Of a stretch of DNA of 58,832 nucleotides, positions 34,085 to 43,071 are shown piece by piece; positions within the stretch are counted from its first letter, which is position 1, and each line of letters starts with the position of its first letter. The stretch comes from Maribacter sp. 4G9 (GTDB taxonomy: Bacteria > Bacteroidota > Bacteroidia > Flavobacteriales > Flavobacteriaceae). Location of the stretch: the NCBI RefSeq assembly GCF_002742265.1, contig NZ_MDGL01000098.1:1-58832 (forward strand), given 5' to 3'. A program made the position numbers and the translations under genes. Below the pieces are notes generated by a model. It was given only the letters and a program-made list of their open reading frames with translations, was not told where the DNA came from and searched no databases.

Positions 34085-34471
34085 ATGGCGTTAAATAAAG
34101 GAGGAAGGAAGGCATTAGGCGACAAAAAGCGGGAAAACAGGATTATGTTGAGGTTCAATAATACCGAGTTGCTCCAAGTAAAGGAAATATTAAGATCTTA
34201 TAATCTCGATTATACCAAAAGAGGTGTCATCGGCCCGTTTTTAAGACGGTTGATTTTGAATAAAGAGACTGCGGATAACCAGAAATTACCTGATTTATCC
34301 GCCAATCTTGTCTTTCAAATCAACAAAATAGGGGTCAATATCAATCAATTAACAGCAGTTGCTCGCTCTAAAAACTTGCGGAGTCCATCAGCAAAATTGG
34401 ATGCAGAAATTGAAAAATCAAATGAACTTTTGGGTAAAATCGTGACACTTTTGAATGAAAAAATATACTAA
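34085..34471 (+). CDS. mobA: MobA relaxosome accessory protein (MobC-family)
   Basis: This 128-residue basic protein begins with KGGRKALGDKKRENRIMLRFNNTELL, a ribbon-helix-helix strand, and ends with VFQINKIGVNINQLTAVARS, the INQLxxxxR signature of bacterial mobilisation proteins (MobC Pfam family). It should bind oriT and help the relaxase. GGAG lies 7 nt before the ATG. The relaxase gene starts directly at the next base after its stop. Confidence 0.9.
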   Translation: MALNKGGRKALGDKKRENRIMLRFNNTELLQVKEILRSYNLDYTKRGVIGPFLRRLILNKETADNQKLPDLSANLVFQINKIGVNINQLTAVARSKNLRSPSAKLDAEIEKSNELLGKIVTLLNEKIY

Positions 34472-36769
34472 ATGATTGGGCGTATTCTATATCGTGAAAC
34501 TGTACATGGGGTACTTAATTATGTCTTCGGAAAGGAGGGGAGCATCACTTTAGGCTTTCAAAATACCCTGTCCCAGAGCATATCCGAGAAGTTTTTCACA
34601 GACGTGCTACATTTTCAAGGCCAACGCCATTCGTCTGCTAGTCGGTACGTGCATATCACGCTCAACTTGCCCCATGGGGAGCATCTTGACGATAAAACCT
34701 TCAATACGTTGGCGCAAGATTATATGCATGAAATGGGCTATGGAGAACAGCCCTATGTCGTAGTACGACATAACGATACCATCCATGAACATGTACATAT
34801 CGTCTCTACGACCGTCAAGGAGGATGGCCAAATGATAAACCTTTCTTTTGACCACCGAAGAAATGTGGCCACTCAGCGATTTCTGGAAAAGGGTTATGGA
34901 CTTTCCCCATCCCCGGAAACAAAATCCTATCGTGAGCTGCCGCAATACCGACTGCCCGAACAACAATTTAGTAGCGACGAGACAAACGGCACAAAATTTT
35001 ATCTGCAAGATGTGCTAAATAGCACCCTTCAAAAGCATAAGGTCAGAAGTTTTGACGAACTGGCGCTTTTGGTACGGCCGTACCATATTGTGGTCAGCAC
35101 CATAACCAATGAAAACGGAAGGGTAGGGGTGGCCTATGGTATCGATAACCAAAAACAGTATAAGACCCAATTTATCAATGGATCTACCGTGCACCCAAAA
35201 TTGAGCGGACCTAAACTGGAGGCCATCTTTGAGAGGAACAAAAAATCGAAACTTTTGCCGATGCATAAAAAGCGGTTGGAAAAACAATTGGCAACTACAT
35301 TCAACCTATTCAAAAGCATTGACCAGGAAGATGTGCCCGATGTATTGAAATCCTATCAAAATATCGATTGTGAGCTGCTTTATGGAAAGAAAGAGGAACT
35401 GAAAGATATTGTCATTCATGATAAATCAGGTTATGTTTTTAGGGTATCCAAAAAACCTTTCCAGAGCGATTTGAACAACTATTTAAAAATGTCCGATTCG
35501 GAATCAAAAAAAACAGTCATAGCCGCTGAAAGCAAACAATTTGTTCTAGAAACACAAAAGTTAATCAAAAATGCGTTTTATGAATCCTATCTGGATTCTA
35601 ACAAAAGTGATTTATTGCTGTCGGAGTCGGTAATGACCAAAAACCTCAAGGATATACTGCCCTATATCGCAAAATCGGAACGCTTTTCCTTTCTAGACCA
35701 CTACTCGGATAAGAACAACGGTAAAACGGTTTTAAAAGTGTTACAAGAACAATTTAAGGGCGTTCGACAAGACCTGAGCGAAACGGAAACAAAAAAAGAA
35801 ATCACAACACTAGAAAGTCGAGTTTCATTGCTAAAAATGGTGCTTGAGAATGGTGTGTTCGATACAAATAAGAACAATAGCGTTCCATTTTATCTAGTGC
35901 AGAGCTTGGGACTAAAATATGACGGCGAAAAAGTATCCTTCCGAAACTCCAATGCACACTACGTTACGCTGTCATTACATGATTTTAAGCTTCAAGAAAA
36001 TAACGAGGCCTATATTTCTACCGGTTCTGTCCGGCAAAATGAGAAAGTACTGAAAATGCTTGTCGAAGAAGTCGTTAAAAAGGATGACGACTTGAATGCT
36101 AGCTCTTTTTTCTTGCCTTTGCTGTTACCTGAATTGTATGATTCTATGACCGACACGTACAGGGAGCAATTTGAAAGGGAAAGCTTAAAAGCCTACCTCA
36201 AAACTTCGGAACGTTCTCATAGTACTTATGAAAAATCGCCCGTGGATTATATCAAATTGTTCAATGCCAAAGGGTTTTATTTTGAGCGAAACCATGATAA
36301 AATTTATGTTCGATCCGTATATTCCAAGCTGCCTGTAAGTATTCCTCTTGCCCCAAAAACACAGGCATATTTGAGTTCAATCAAGAATTTGGATAAGGTT
36401 CTTTCAGAACAACAGCATAGTATCGAGAATATAGCAGAGCAAGGTCGGGACAAGCTCAACAACTTATGGTTTGGTTATTTGGTCGAGAAAGGGTTGTACG
36501 ACAAAGCGGCTTATGCCATGGTTCATCAAAATGTTCGGCCAAATTTGAGTAATCAGGCAATGGAACACCACTTGGCAAATGGTTTGCGGGAAAAAATAGT
36601 AGAAGTCTCTAATCAAAAAATCAGTTATCAACACGCTGCTATCTTAAGAAAAGGCTTGTACGCGTTTAGTGCGCTATTAGGTGGAAGTGGTTATAAAGAA
36701 GAGGAAATGTTCAATGGGTTTAAGGATGAGTTTACGGACTTTACCAAACGAAAGGGTATGTTTATTTGA
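34472..36769 (+). CDS. mobB: MobB relaxase with long C-terminal extension
   Basis: This 765-residue relaxase nicks oriT and pilots the transferred strand. The N-terminal 170 residues form the relaxase domain: candidate nucleophile Tyr17 (HGVLNYVFG), RYVHITLNLPHGEHLDD near 65, and the metal-binding histidine triad HEHVHI at about 105-109. Bacteroidota MobB relaxases are often 300-450 residues; here about 550 further residues follow, helical and charged, with no motif I recognise. They may help protein transport or bind DNA. The gene directly abuts mobA. Confidence 0.9.
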   Translation: MIGRILYRETVHGVLNYVFGKEGSITLGFQNTLSQSISEKFFTDVLHFQGQRHSSASRYVHITLNLPHGEHLDDKTFNTLAQDYMHEMGYGEQPYVVVRHNDTIHEHVHIVSTTVKEDGQMINLSFDHRRNVATQRFLEKGYGLSPSPETKSYRELPQYRLPEQQFSSDETNGTKFYLQDVLNSTLQKHKVRSFDELALLVRPYHIVVSTITNENGRVGVAYGIDNQKQYKTQFINGSTVHPKLSGPKLEAIFERNKKSKLLPMHKKRLEKQLATTFNLFKSIDQEDVPDVLKSYQNIDCELLYGKKEELKDIVIHDKSGYVFRVSKKPFQSDLNNYLKMSDSESKKTVIAAESKQFVLETQKLIKNAFYESYLDSNKSDLLLSESVMTKNLKDILPYIAKSERFSFLDHYSDKNNGKTVLKVLQEQFKGVRQDLSETETKKEITTLESRVSLLKMVLENGVFDTNKNNSVPFYLVQSLGLKYDGEKVSFRNSNAHYVTLSLHDFKLQENNEAYISTGSVRQNEKVLKMLVEEVVKKDDDLNASSFFLPLLLPELYDSMTDTYREQFERESLKAYLKTSERSHSTYEKSPVDYIKLFNAKGFYFERNHDKIYVRSVYSKLPVSIPLAPKTQAYLSSIKNLDKVLSEQQHSIENIAEQGRDKLNNLWFGYLVEKGLYDKAAYAMVHQNVRPNLSNQAMEHHLANGLREKIVEVSNQKISYQHAAILRKGLYAFSALLGGSGYKEEEMFNGFKDEFTDFTKRKGMFI

Positions 36770-37069
36770 GGTCAAATATAGGCTTTAACGGTTTTTTTGG
36801 ATACTGAATAATAGTTCCATGTAAGGTTAATTACCGAAATTGCTAGAAGGAATAACAAATGGAACTGAAAAACCTTTTTTATGCCGAAGTAATTGAATAG
36901 TCCTATAAAACGGCCTTTAATTGTAACAACAAATACTCCCTATTTTTATTCTTTTAATCGGCCTTTTGGGCAATGGTCAATTCCTTTTGGTGTAACACTA
37001 ATTCATAAATGTTATCTTTAATTGTAAGTAGCAAAAATTTCCATCGCTGTAAAATATTATTAGGTCAAT
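36770..37069. other. Noncoding spacer after mobB
   Basis: This 300-bp AT-rich stretch has no credible reading frame. It contains a 7-bp inverted repeat GTTCCAT/ATGGAAC (36814-36820 and 36859-36865) and, near its end, TATCTTTA at 37013-37020, close to the -7 consensus, which may drive the AraC gene. It marks the border between the mob genes and the cargo block. Confidence 0.4.
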
Positions 37070-37870
37070 ATGATTAAGGAGGCAATGTACAGAGGAGTGT
37101 ATTCAGGTAACATACTTCATTCAAGGTGTGGCGAGAATTATATTGCCAGCATAACGCATTATGGTACAGAAAACTATAATGACAAACTGCATGAGCATGA
37201 AAACGCTCATTTCAGTTTTATGATGAATGGTGGATGCGTAGAAAGGAAAAAGTCTGACTATGAATTATTGCCCGGAAATGTTACGTATTATGATTCAGGC
37301 GAGAAACATCAAGTTACGAAAGTGGTCAAGAATTCAACCAGGGTAAATTTGGAATTTGATGAGAGCTTTCTCAGACTTTATCGTTTATCGAACGATGAGA
37401 TGAAATCAGCTGTTTACAAGAATCCGGAGTCAAAATTCCTGTTAATGAAGATTTATCGTGAAATGATAGCAAACGATTCTTTTTCGGACCTTTCCATAGA
37501 AATGCTTTTTCTACAATTGACAATTCCAAAGTTTACCCGTCGAACGGAAGACAGTAACCCAATTTGGTTGAATACTTTAGATGAATACTTGCGCAGTAGC
37601 TCTGGAACAAAACTCACACTAAATGAGTTGTCCTATATATGTAAAGTACATCCCGTAACCCTTTCAAAGAAATTTCCGATTTATTTCAATTGTACACTTG
37701 GTCAGTATAAAAGAAAGTTGATGGTCGAAAAAGCTCTGCCGCTAATTACTTCATCTCAACTTTCCTTATGTGAAATAGCGCTAGATTGTGGTTTCTTTGA
37801 CCAAAGCCATTTTACACGCACCTTCAAGCAGTTTATAGGTGTTTCTCCCAATTTATATAAAGCTTCCTAA
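37070..37870 (+). CDS. AraC-family regulator with cupin sensor domain
   Basis: This 266-residue regulator has an N-terminal cupin-like domain (LHEHENAHFSFMMNGGCVE and DSGEKHQV, which hold possible metal-binding His/Glu residues), and a C-terminal pair of AraC helix-turn-helix motifs (LTLNELSYICKVHPVTLSKKF and LCEIALDCGFFDQSHFTRTFKQFIGVSP). The second ends with the canonical AraC box. It lies 84 bp upstream of the serine hydrolase gene in the same direction and probably controls it. Confidence 0.9.
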   Translation: MIKEAMYRGVYSGNILHSRCGENYIASITHYGTENYNDKLHEHENAHFSFMMNGGCVERKKSDYELLPGNVTYYDSGEKHQVTKVVKNSTRVNLEFDESFLRLYRLSNDEMKSAVYKNPESKFLLMKIYREMIANDSFSDLSIEMLFLQLTIPKFTRRTEDSNPIWLNTLDEYLRSSSGTKLTLNELSYICKVHPVTLSKKFPIYFNCTLGQYKRKLMVEKALPLITSSQLSLCEIALDCGFFDQSHFTRTFKQFIGVSPNLYKAS

Positions 37871-37925
37871 CGCAAGTTATTACCTCGCGGCTAAATCCAT
37901 ACTATTTTTTTCTTTCTTCGCTTTA

Positions 37926-37933
37926 TATGTTTG
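37926..37933 (+). promoter_or_regulatory. Flavobacterial -7 promoter box
   Basis: TATGTTTG matches TAnnTTTG exactly, 21 bp before the start codon at 37955. It should drive the serine hydrolase and S41 peptidase genes separately from the AraC gene. A clear -33 element is not visible, which would suit activator dependence. Confidence 0.5.
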
Positions 37934-37954
37934 CTGAAGTAAGTTAATATACAA

Positions 37955-39073
37955 ATGAAGCATTTATCGATATTTGGAATATTCTTGTTTCTGTTCAGCC
38001 TGATGTCCGGTTGCGGAACAACTTCTCAAGTCATTGCCTTGAACGGAGAAAAAATAAGTTCGTTCAAAATAGATTCTCTACTTAAAAAACAAATGGATTC
38101 TGTCAATATGCCAGGACTATCAATAGCATTTATCAATGACGGAAAAATTGTACTGCACCGTGAGCTAGGATATTCAGATCTGGAAACCAAAAGCAAGGTT
38201 GATGAACTTACAATGTTCGAAGCTGCTTCTCTGAGTAAACCTGTATTTGCATATTTCGTAATGCAGCAGGTAGAGAAAGGTATTATAGATTTGGATGAAC
38301 CGCTCTACAAAATTCTTCCATTAAAAGACTTGGAGTATGATGACCGCTATAAGCTATTTACCGCCAGGATGGTTTTATCCCATACTACGGGTCTTCCGAA
38401 CTGGCATTCCAACCGACCTCCAGACCCGAGTATGAACGTACCCGAGGGGCATACCTACATAATGTTCCAACCAGGCACAAAGTTTTCCTATTCGGGAGAA
38501 GCATATCAGTATCTCGTAGATGTCCTTGCTCATCTATTGAAAACAGACCATACGGGCTTGGCACGGATTTATCGGAAAGAAATGGCAGAGCCCTTAAAAA
38601 TGAAGCATTCCTACTTCGATTGGAACGATTTTATAAAAAAACATAGGGCCACAGGTTATATTCAAAAAGACGACAATCGTGCGAACGAACCGCAGACACT
38701 CAAAAAAATCAACGGATTCGGTGCGGCTGGGGGACTACGGACAAATGCTGTTTCTTATGCCAATTTCATTATAGGTCTTATGAATGAAGAAGGTCTGGAA
38801 AATAATTCTTTTGAAGAGATGTTCAAAGTTCAATCGTACGTGGATGATTGGGACGACACCGATGATTGGGGACTTGGAATCGGCATAAAGAAAACACCAT
38901 ATGGCACCAGATATATGCACACCGGTAGTAACGGGGATTATCAATCCTACTTTATCATGTACAGAGAGAATAAATCAGGCTGGGTATTTCTAACAAATTG
39001 TAATAGATCCAATGAACTATTTTCAAGTTTGGAATCATTCTTCCGCAATGGAAAATTAAACACTAATAAATAA
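37955..39073 (+). CDS. SxxK serine hydrolase lipoprotein (class C beta-lactamase family)
   Basis: This 372-residue lipoprotein (lipobox LMSGC, cysteine 20) has a beta-lactamase/penicillin-binding-protein fold. The catalytic SxxK box is S92-L-S-K95, the second box is Y179-S-G with the YSGEAYQYL sequence usual in esterase-like members, and HTGSNGDY near 310 is the KTG-like third box. Family members include class C beta-lactamases, D-aminopeptidases and esterases; the YSGE variant favours the latter. It is followed after 5 bp by a secreted S41 peptidase. Confidence 0.88.
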   Translation: MKHLSIFGIFLFLFSLMSGCGTTSQVIALNGEKISSFKIDSLLKKQMDSVNMPGLSIAFINDGKIVLHRELGYSDLETKSKVDELTMFEAASLSKPVFAYFVMQQVEKGIIDLDEPLYKILPLKDLEYDDRYKLFTARMVLSHTTGLPNWHSNRPPDPSMNVPEGHTYIMFQPGTKFSYSGEAYQYLVDVLAHLLKTDHTGLARIYRKEMAEPLKMKHSYFDWNDFIKKHRATGYIQKDDNRANEPQTLKKINGFGAAGGLRTNAVSYANFIIGLMNEEGLENNSFEEMFKVQSYVDDWDDTDDWGLGIGIKKTPYGTRYMHTGSNGDYQSYFIMYRENKSGWVFLTNCNRSNELFSSLESFFRNGKLNTNK

Positions 39074-39078
39074 AACTT

Positions 39079-40179
39079 ATGAAAAAAATAATCCTATTTC
39101 TAGCATTATCCTTTTGTGTTGCGTCGTTTGCTCAAAACCCAGTTTCTAAAATTAAAGATACTACGGTATCAATGCCAGAAAAGATATTCGAAACGCTCTG
39201 GCAGACCTTTGAGGACAATTATGCCTTTTTTGAATTAAGAAATGTCGATTGGAAGTCTTCTTATGAAAAATATAGAGCTAAGGTCGATTCTACGACAAAA
39301 GAGGATAGTCTTTTCTCAATTTTATCGCAAATGCTGGCCCCTTTCAACGACGACCATATCAATCTTATAATTCCAGGTATAAAGGAATTCACCGCCGAAA
39401 AACCATCTCCGTTCTTAAATGAATTTCCCGAAAAATCTTCAAGGGATTCTTTATGGCACGTCGTGGATAAAACCCTTTATGATTATCACTTTGAAGCCAT
39501 GCAATCTATTGGTCCTGAATTCAGGGGTTTAAAGCTGTTTTACTTCTCAAAGTCCAAGAACTACGGTTATATAAGAATTGGGAGATGTTTCGTATCCGAT
39601 GCCACATCCGACGATATGGAGAAAGATGCCGAATTAGCAGGTAAATTGTTGGATTCAGTATTAAAAACAATGCACAATTCCAAGGCCATAATTCTTGATG
39701 TGCGTACGAATATTGGTGGTAACGATGAGTTCGCTTATGCGATTGCTGGTCGATTTGTTAAAAAGAAAATACACGGGCATTCCAAACAAACTAGGATAAC
39801 GGGTACCGATAATTACACGCCATTGGAAAAATGGTATATCGAACCAACGGCAAGCAAGCCCTATAAAAAACCCCTAATTCTCTTGACAAATGACCAGACC
39901 GCAAGTGCCGGGGATGTTTTCGCTATGATTATGAGAGAGCTGCCCCAAGTTACCATAGTAGGCGAAAGGACATTAGGTATCTATTCGGATATGTATGGTT
40001 TTACATTGCCCAATGGTTGGTTGGTCTCGCTTTCTAATCAACGCTACTATTCTACTAAAATGGAAAGTTATGAAGGTGTAGGGACCCCGGTAGATTTTCG
40101 AGTAAGTAATACTAAATGCGATTTGATTAAAATGGAAGACCCTGTTGTCAAAAAAGCTATGGAAGTATTAAAGAATTAA
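39079..40179 (+). CDS. Secreted S41-family serine peptidase
   Basis: This 366-residue exported protein has a signal peptide (to 18, VASFA) and a helical N-terminal domain (about 30-110) ahead of a tail-specific-protease (S41) core: GYIRIGRCF, AIILDVRTNIGGNDEFA, then ILLTNDQTASAGDVFAM with the probable nucleophile serine in TASAGD, and GERTLGIYSDMYGFTLPNGW. No PDZ domain is apparent. Such interpain-like S41 proteins are common in flavobacteria. It is very probably cotranscribed with the serine hydrolase before it. Confidence 0.88.
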   Translation: MKKIILFLALSFCVASFAQNPVSKIKDTTVSMPEKIFETLWQTFEDNYAFFELRNVDWKSSYEKYRAKVDSTTKEDSLFSILSQMLAPFNDDHINLIIPGIKEFTAEKPSPFLNEFPEKSSRDSLWHVVDKTLYDYHFEAMQSIGPEFRGLKLFYFSKSKNYGYIRIGRCFVSDATSDDMEKDAELAGKLLDSVLKTMHNSKAIILDVRTNIGGNDEFAYAIAGRFVKKKIHGHSKQTRITGTDNYTPLEKWYIEPTASKPYKKPLILLTNDQTASAGDVFAMIMRELPQVTIVGERTLGIYSDMYGFTLPNGWLVSLSNQRYYSTKMESYEGVGTPVDFRVSNTKCDLIKMEDPVVKKAMEVLKN

Positions 40180-40210
40180 GGTAGCTATTTAGAAATCATC
40201 AACCTACCAT

Positions 40211-41068
40211 TCAAAATACTTGATTCAGTAATACATTGATTCCTTTCTTGACTATTTCGTAATCTACCATACTATTCTCTGGTATCTGGTGCGCGAGACT
40301 ATTTTCCCAAGCCGCTTTAAGACGTTTATCGTTTTCTTCGTTGATCATCTGATCGATTCCAGTAAATGTTAGTCCTTTGAACGCCATTTTTTTATGAAAG
40401 GCCTCGGTTATAACAGTCCAGTCGATACCGGGTACATTTTCCGACAAATACCAAATATCATAAAAGTCCCGTGGAGCGGTATAAGAGCGCTGTATGAGCG
40501 CCCTAAGTTTTTCGGCCAGTACTTCGTTTATGCTATAGCAGGGCACGGTCAAAGGTTCTTCGGATAGTTTATCCGAATAGCGATGATGTACCTCCCTCAT
40601 TTCTAATGGGAAAACTAGCTGTTCAAAAAGAATAATCTCGATTTTAATACTGGTAGTCCATCGTTCGGGAGGAGGAGGTGCTTGATTTCTTGAATGATCG
40701 GCACCCCAAAATTTGACGACGGCTTTATAGCCCATCAACCTATTTTCGGATTTTAAGGGAGATAATTCCTGAACTTGAAGCGGAATGCCGGTACGTTTGG
40801 TAATCAAATCAACGATTTTGCCAAGTACTTTCTTGTCCAATTCAAAATCTGGATTTGAGGAAGTGAAATCCAAATCTTCGCTAAACCGATAATCGAGAAA
40901 GTAGCATTTCCGTAAACAAGTACCACCTTTGAAAATTAAAGATTCCCTACATTCCGGAACGGAAAAAATGGCATCAATGAAATGGCCCAGTACCCAATCT
41001 TTGTCCACGGTAGACTTGGCAACGCTATTTGCTTCTGCATGCTTTTCTATTTCGCGCTTCAATATCAT
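40211..41068 (-). CDS. abiEii: AbiEii nucleotidyltransferase toxin
   Basis: This 285-residue protein belongs to the AbiEii/AbiGii nucleotidyltransferase family, toxins of type IV toxin-antitoxin and abortive-infection systems that bind GTP or modify RNA. Visible motifs are FKGGTCLRKCYFLDYRFSEDLDF (nucleotide-binding GG and the metal-binding D-x-D region), KIEIILFEQ (third acidic strand), and EVLAEKLRALIQRSYTAPRDFYDIW, typical of the family. Its start overlaps the antitoxin stop by one base (TGATG). It would stabilise the ICE or protect against phages. Confidence 0.92.
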   Translation of the reverse strand: MILKREIEKHAEANSVAKSTVDKDWVLGHFIDAIFSVPECRESLIFKGGTCLRKCYFLDYRFSEDLDFTSSNPDFELDKKVLGKIVDLITKRTGIPLQVQELSPLKSENRLMGYKAVVKFWGADHSRNQAPPPPERWTTSIKIEIILFEQLVFPLEMREVHHRYSDKLSEEPLTVPCYSINEVLAEKLRALIQRSYTAPRDFYDIWYLSENVPGIDWTVITEAFHKKMAFKGLTFTGIDQMINEENDKRLKAAWENSLAHQIPENSMVDYEIVKKGINVLLNQVF

Positions 41069-41868
41069 CAGTATATTTTGTTGGCAATGCCAAGTAAGTC
41101 TTCTTTACTGATATTCATGCGTAGTCGCCAATCCCGCTCATAATCTCCCGCGTCCGGCCCTTGGGGGTCAAAAGGATTATATGCTTCTTTGACCTGTTGA
41201 CGGGTATAAGCAATAAATGTTTTCATCCCTGGTTTTTCAAATAGTTCTGCCAAGAAACCCATTCTTTTTGTGACCGCTATATTATCGATCGCTTTACAGT
41301 AGCGGATCATTTTTTCGGAAGAAATTTTGGCTTGGGAAAAAGCCCTTATCAGTTCCGCATACCCGCCTGAATACTTTGGTATGTCGAAACAGTCGACTAT
41401 GGTTTTCTCCACGTCGGTTATGGCATAACTATGATTACCGTAGCCTTCATTGGTTATACCGTCCCTTTTATATTCGGCGATGGTTACGAATTTATATGCT
41501 ACACCAAAGACTTTCTTATCTCTCTTGATTTTTGTGGTCTGAATGAATATGGTGTTAGGGAATTGTTCCGTAAGTCCGTGTAGGTTGAGCGCCGACCAAT
41601 AGGCAATCGCACCGTCTGGCACCAAAAAACTTCCAATCACTTTTTCATCCCTAAAGTTTGCACGGCAATATTTACCCCTTTCGATTCGGGAAAATACTTT
41701 TTTGTGAACTAGGTTTTCGATAAGCTCGTTAACGTCTTCTTCTTGTTCGGGCACAAGCTTTTTTATATCCTCCAGCGAAAAAATATCCATTTCATACTCA
41801 TCCAGCAAAAGCATCAAATTTAGCTGCGGTTGGGTAAGATTCTCTGATGTATAGCTTCCTATGGCCAT
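41068..41868 (-). CDS. abiEi: AbiEi antitoxin / transcriptional repressor
   Basis: This 266-residue protein is the antitoxin partner of AbiEii. An N-terminal winged helix (about 15-65, LNLMLLLDEYEMDIFSLEDIKKLV then KKVFSRIERGKYCRA) precedes the AbiEi C-terminal domain (DGAIAYWSALNLHGLTEQFPNTIFIQTT; DVEKTIVDCFDIPKYSGGYAELIRAF). AbiEi proteins are known to repress their own operon by binding inverted repeats in the promoter; two such repeats lie directly upstream (41873-41910). Confidence 0.92.
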   Translation of the reverse strand: MAIGSYTSENLTQPQLNLMLLLDEYEMDIFSLEDIKKLVPEQEEDVNELIENLVHKKVFSRIERGKYCRANFRDEKVIGSFLVPDGAIAYWSALNLHGLTEQFPNTIFIQTTKIKRDKKVFGVAYKFVTIAEYKRDGITNEGYGNHSYAITDVEKTIVDCFDIPKYSGGYAELIRAFSQAKISSEKMIRYCKAIDNIAVTKRMGFLAELFEKPGMKTFIAYTRQQVKEAYNPFDPQGPDAGDYERDWRLRMNISKEDLLGIANKIY

Positions 41869-41872
41869 GATA

Positions 41873-41910
41873 TATCGTTAAACGATAAACCCTAAAAATT
41901 GGGGTTTATC
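41873..41910. promoter_or_regulatory. AbiE operator: two overlapping inverted repeats
   Basis: TATCGT (41873-41878) pairs with ACGATA (41882-41887), and GATAAACCC (41884-41892) pairs perfectly with GGGTTTATC (41902-41910) over a 9-bp spacer. They share bases GATA and begin 5 bp before the abiEi start codon, covering the expected promoter. Negative autoregulation through paired inverted repeats is known for AbiEi. Confidence 0.7.
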
Positions 41911-41919
41911 TACAAATGA

Positions 41920-42090
41920 AATATCAACAAATATAGTAAAGAATTTGTTAATGTAATACAAATCAGCAAAAAAGAATACAAGGCAGTATCTCTGAAATTG
42001 AGTGGAATTTATACTGACCTTAAGTACCCTGAGAACGGATATTTGGCGAAACTATTAAAAAAGACCAGAGATGAGGTACATCAGCGATAG
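41920..42090 (+). pseudogene. Orphan coding fragment without a start codon
   Basis: A 56-codon open stretch between two stops reads like genuine protein (EFVNVIQISKKEYKAVSLKL, then IYTDLKYPENGYLAKLL and a final TRDEVHQR) but has no ATG, GTG or TTG start. It is probably the tail of a gene whose front was lost when the AbiE pair was inserted or rearranged. I cannot name the family. It lies in the 322-bp gap between the AbiE operator and the next AraC gene. Confidence 0.35.
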
Positions 42091-42190
42091 ATTGGCCAGA
42101 TTCTCAAATTATAGTTATTCAATTTTATTATATTTCTGTAGCCTAAACGAAACTCCGTTTAGCGCTTTAGTTATCCGCAAGCAAAAAAAA

Positions 42191-42997
42191 ATGAATATAC
42201 AGCATTACAAGACCAGAAATGTAGTTTTGAGAAAATATATCGATGGCTATTATTTTATGGCAAAAGGAGAATCAGAGTTACCAGTTCATTATCTGACTTT
42301 CCCATATAATTTATGCTTTGTCACCACTACTCAGAATTCAAACGTAAAAATAGGAGAAGAAAAAATTATTGTAACACCTTCTAAAAAGAAAAAGATTGTA
42401 ACAGATTTGGTAGTTAGGTTTAACAAGCCTTTTAAAGTCGTGTATCAAGAACCCACCAATGAGATAACCATCAAGTTTAAACCTCTTGGACTTAATCGTT
42501 TCGTTGCAAATCTTTCAGATTACCTTATTAATGGATTTTATATGGATTTTCAACCATTTGATGATTTGAATACGGAAATGCAATCCATCTTTGGTATTGT
42601 GAACAAAGAGGAGCAAATTGAACGACTTGAAAGCTATTGGTTATCTAAACTTAAAAATGTTGAATTGGATAGACTAGAAAACATAGTTGCTGATATTGAA
42701 AGCGAACGGACCATTGCGGAAATTGCAAAAAAACACCAAATTTCAAGACAATACCTAAATAAAATCTTTTTAAAAAATCTTGGCAAAACCCCCTCCGAAT
42801 ATCGTAAGGTTCACAAATTCAGAAGGGCGTTGTTAGATTTTCAAAAGGTAAATAATCTAACAGAACTTTCATATGAAAGTCTTTTCTACGACCAGTCCCA
42901 TTTTATAAAAGAATTCAAATCACTTACCAACATTAATCCTAGTTTCTTTTTTAAAAATATAGATTCCAATAAAGAAATTGCGTGGCTATTTTTATAG
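42191..42997 (+). CDS. AraC-family regulator
   Basis: This is a 268-residue regulator with an N-terminal DUF6597-like sensing domain (HYKTRNVVLRKYIDGYYFM, then LTFPYNLCFVTTTQ and FKPLGLNRFVANLS) and a C-terminal AraC DNA-binding domain with two helix-turn-helices (ERTIAEIAKKHQISRQYLNKIF and ELSYESLFYDQSHFIKEFKSLTNINPSFFF). The start is ATG 42191; upstream in-frame codons from 42071 have noncoding composition. It lies 74 bp before a serine hydrolase gene, repeating the arrangement at 37070-39073. Confidence 0.88.
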   Translation: MNIQHYKTRNVVLRKYIDGYYFMAKGESELPVHYLTFPYNLCFVTTTQNSNVKIGEEKIIVTPSKKKKIVTDLVVRFNKPFKVVYQEPTNEITIKFKPLGLNRFVANLSDYLINGFYMDFQPFDDLNTEMQSIFGIVNKEEQIERLESYWLSKLKNVELDRLENIVADIESERTIAEIAKKHQISRQYLNKIFLKNLGKTPSEYRKVHKFRRALLDFQKVNNLTELSYESLFYDQSHFIKEFKSLTNINPSFFFKNIDSNKEIAWLFL

Positions 42998-43071
42998 GTT
43001 AGTTTCCATTCGTACAATTTTATCATTCTAGATAAGCCTTAATTTGTAGAAATATTCTAATTTAATTTGTG

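Noticed and set aside
33859..34098. A 79-codon frame before mobA
   Set aside because: It overlaps the start of mobA and all three inverted repeats of the probable oriT, has a low-complexity LLLYNNSLYLNSKNF composition and resembles no known family.
42071..42190. Extended start of the AraC gene
   Set aside because: The extra 40 codons overlap the orphan coding fragment and read as random sequence; the domain begins at the ATG at 42191.
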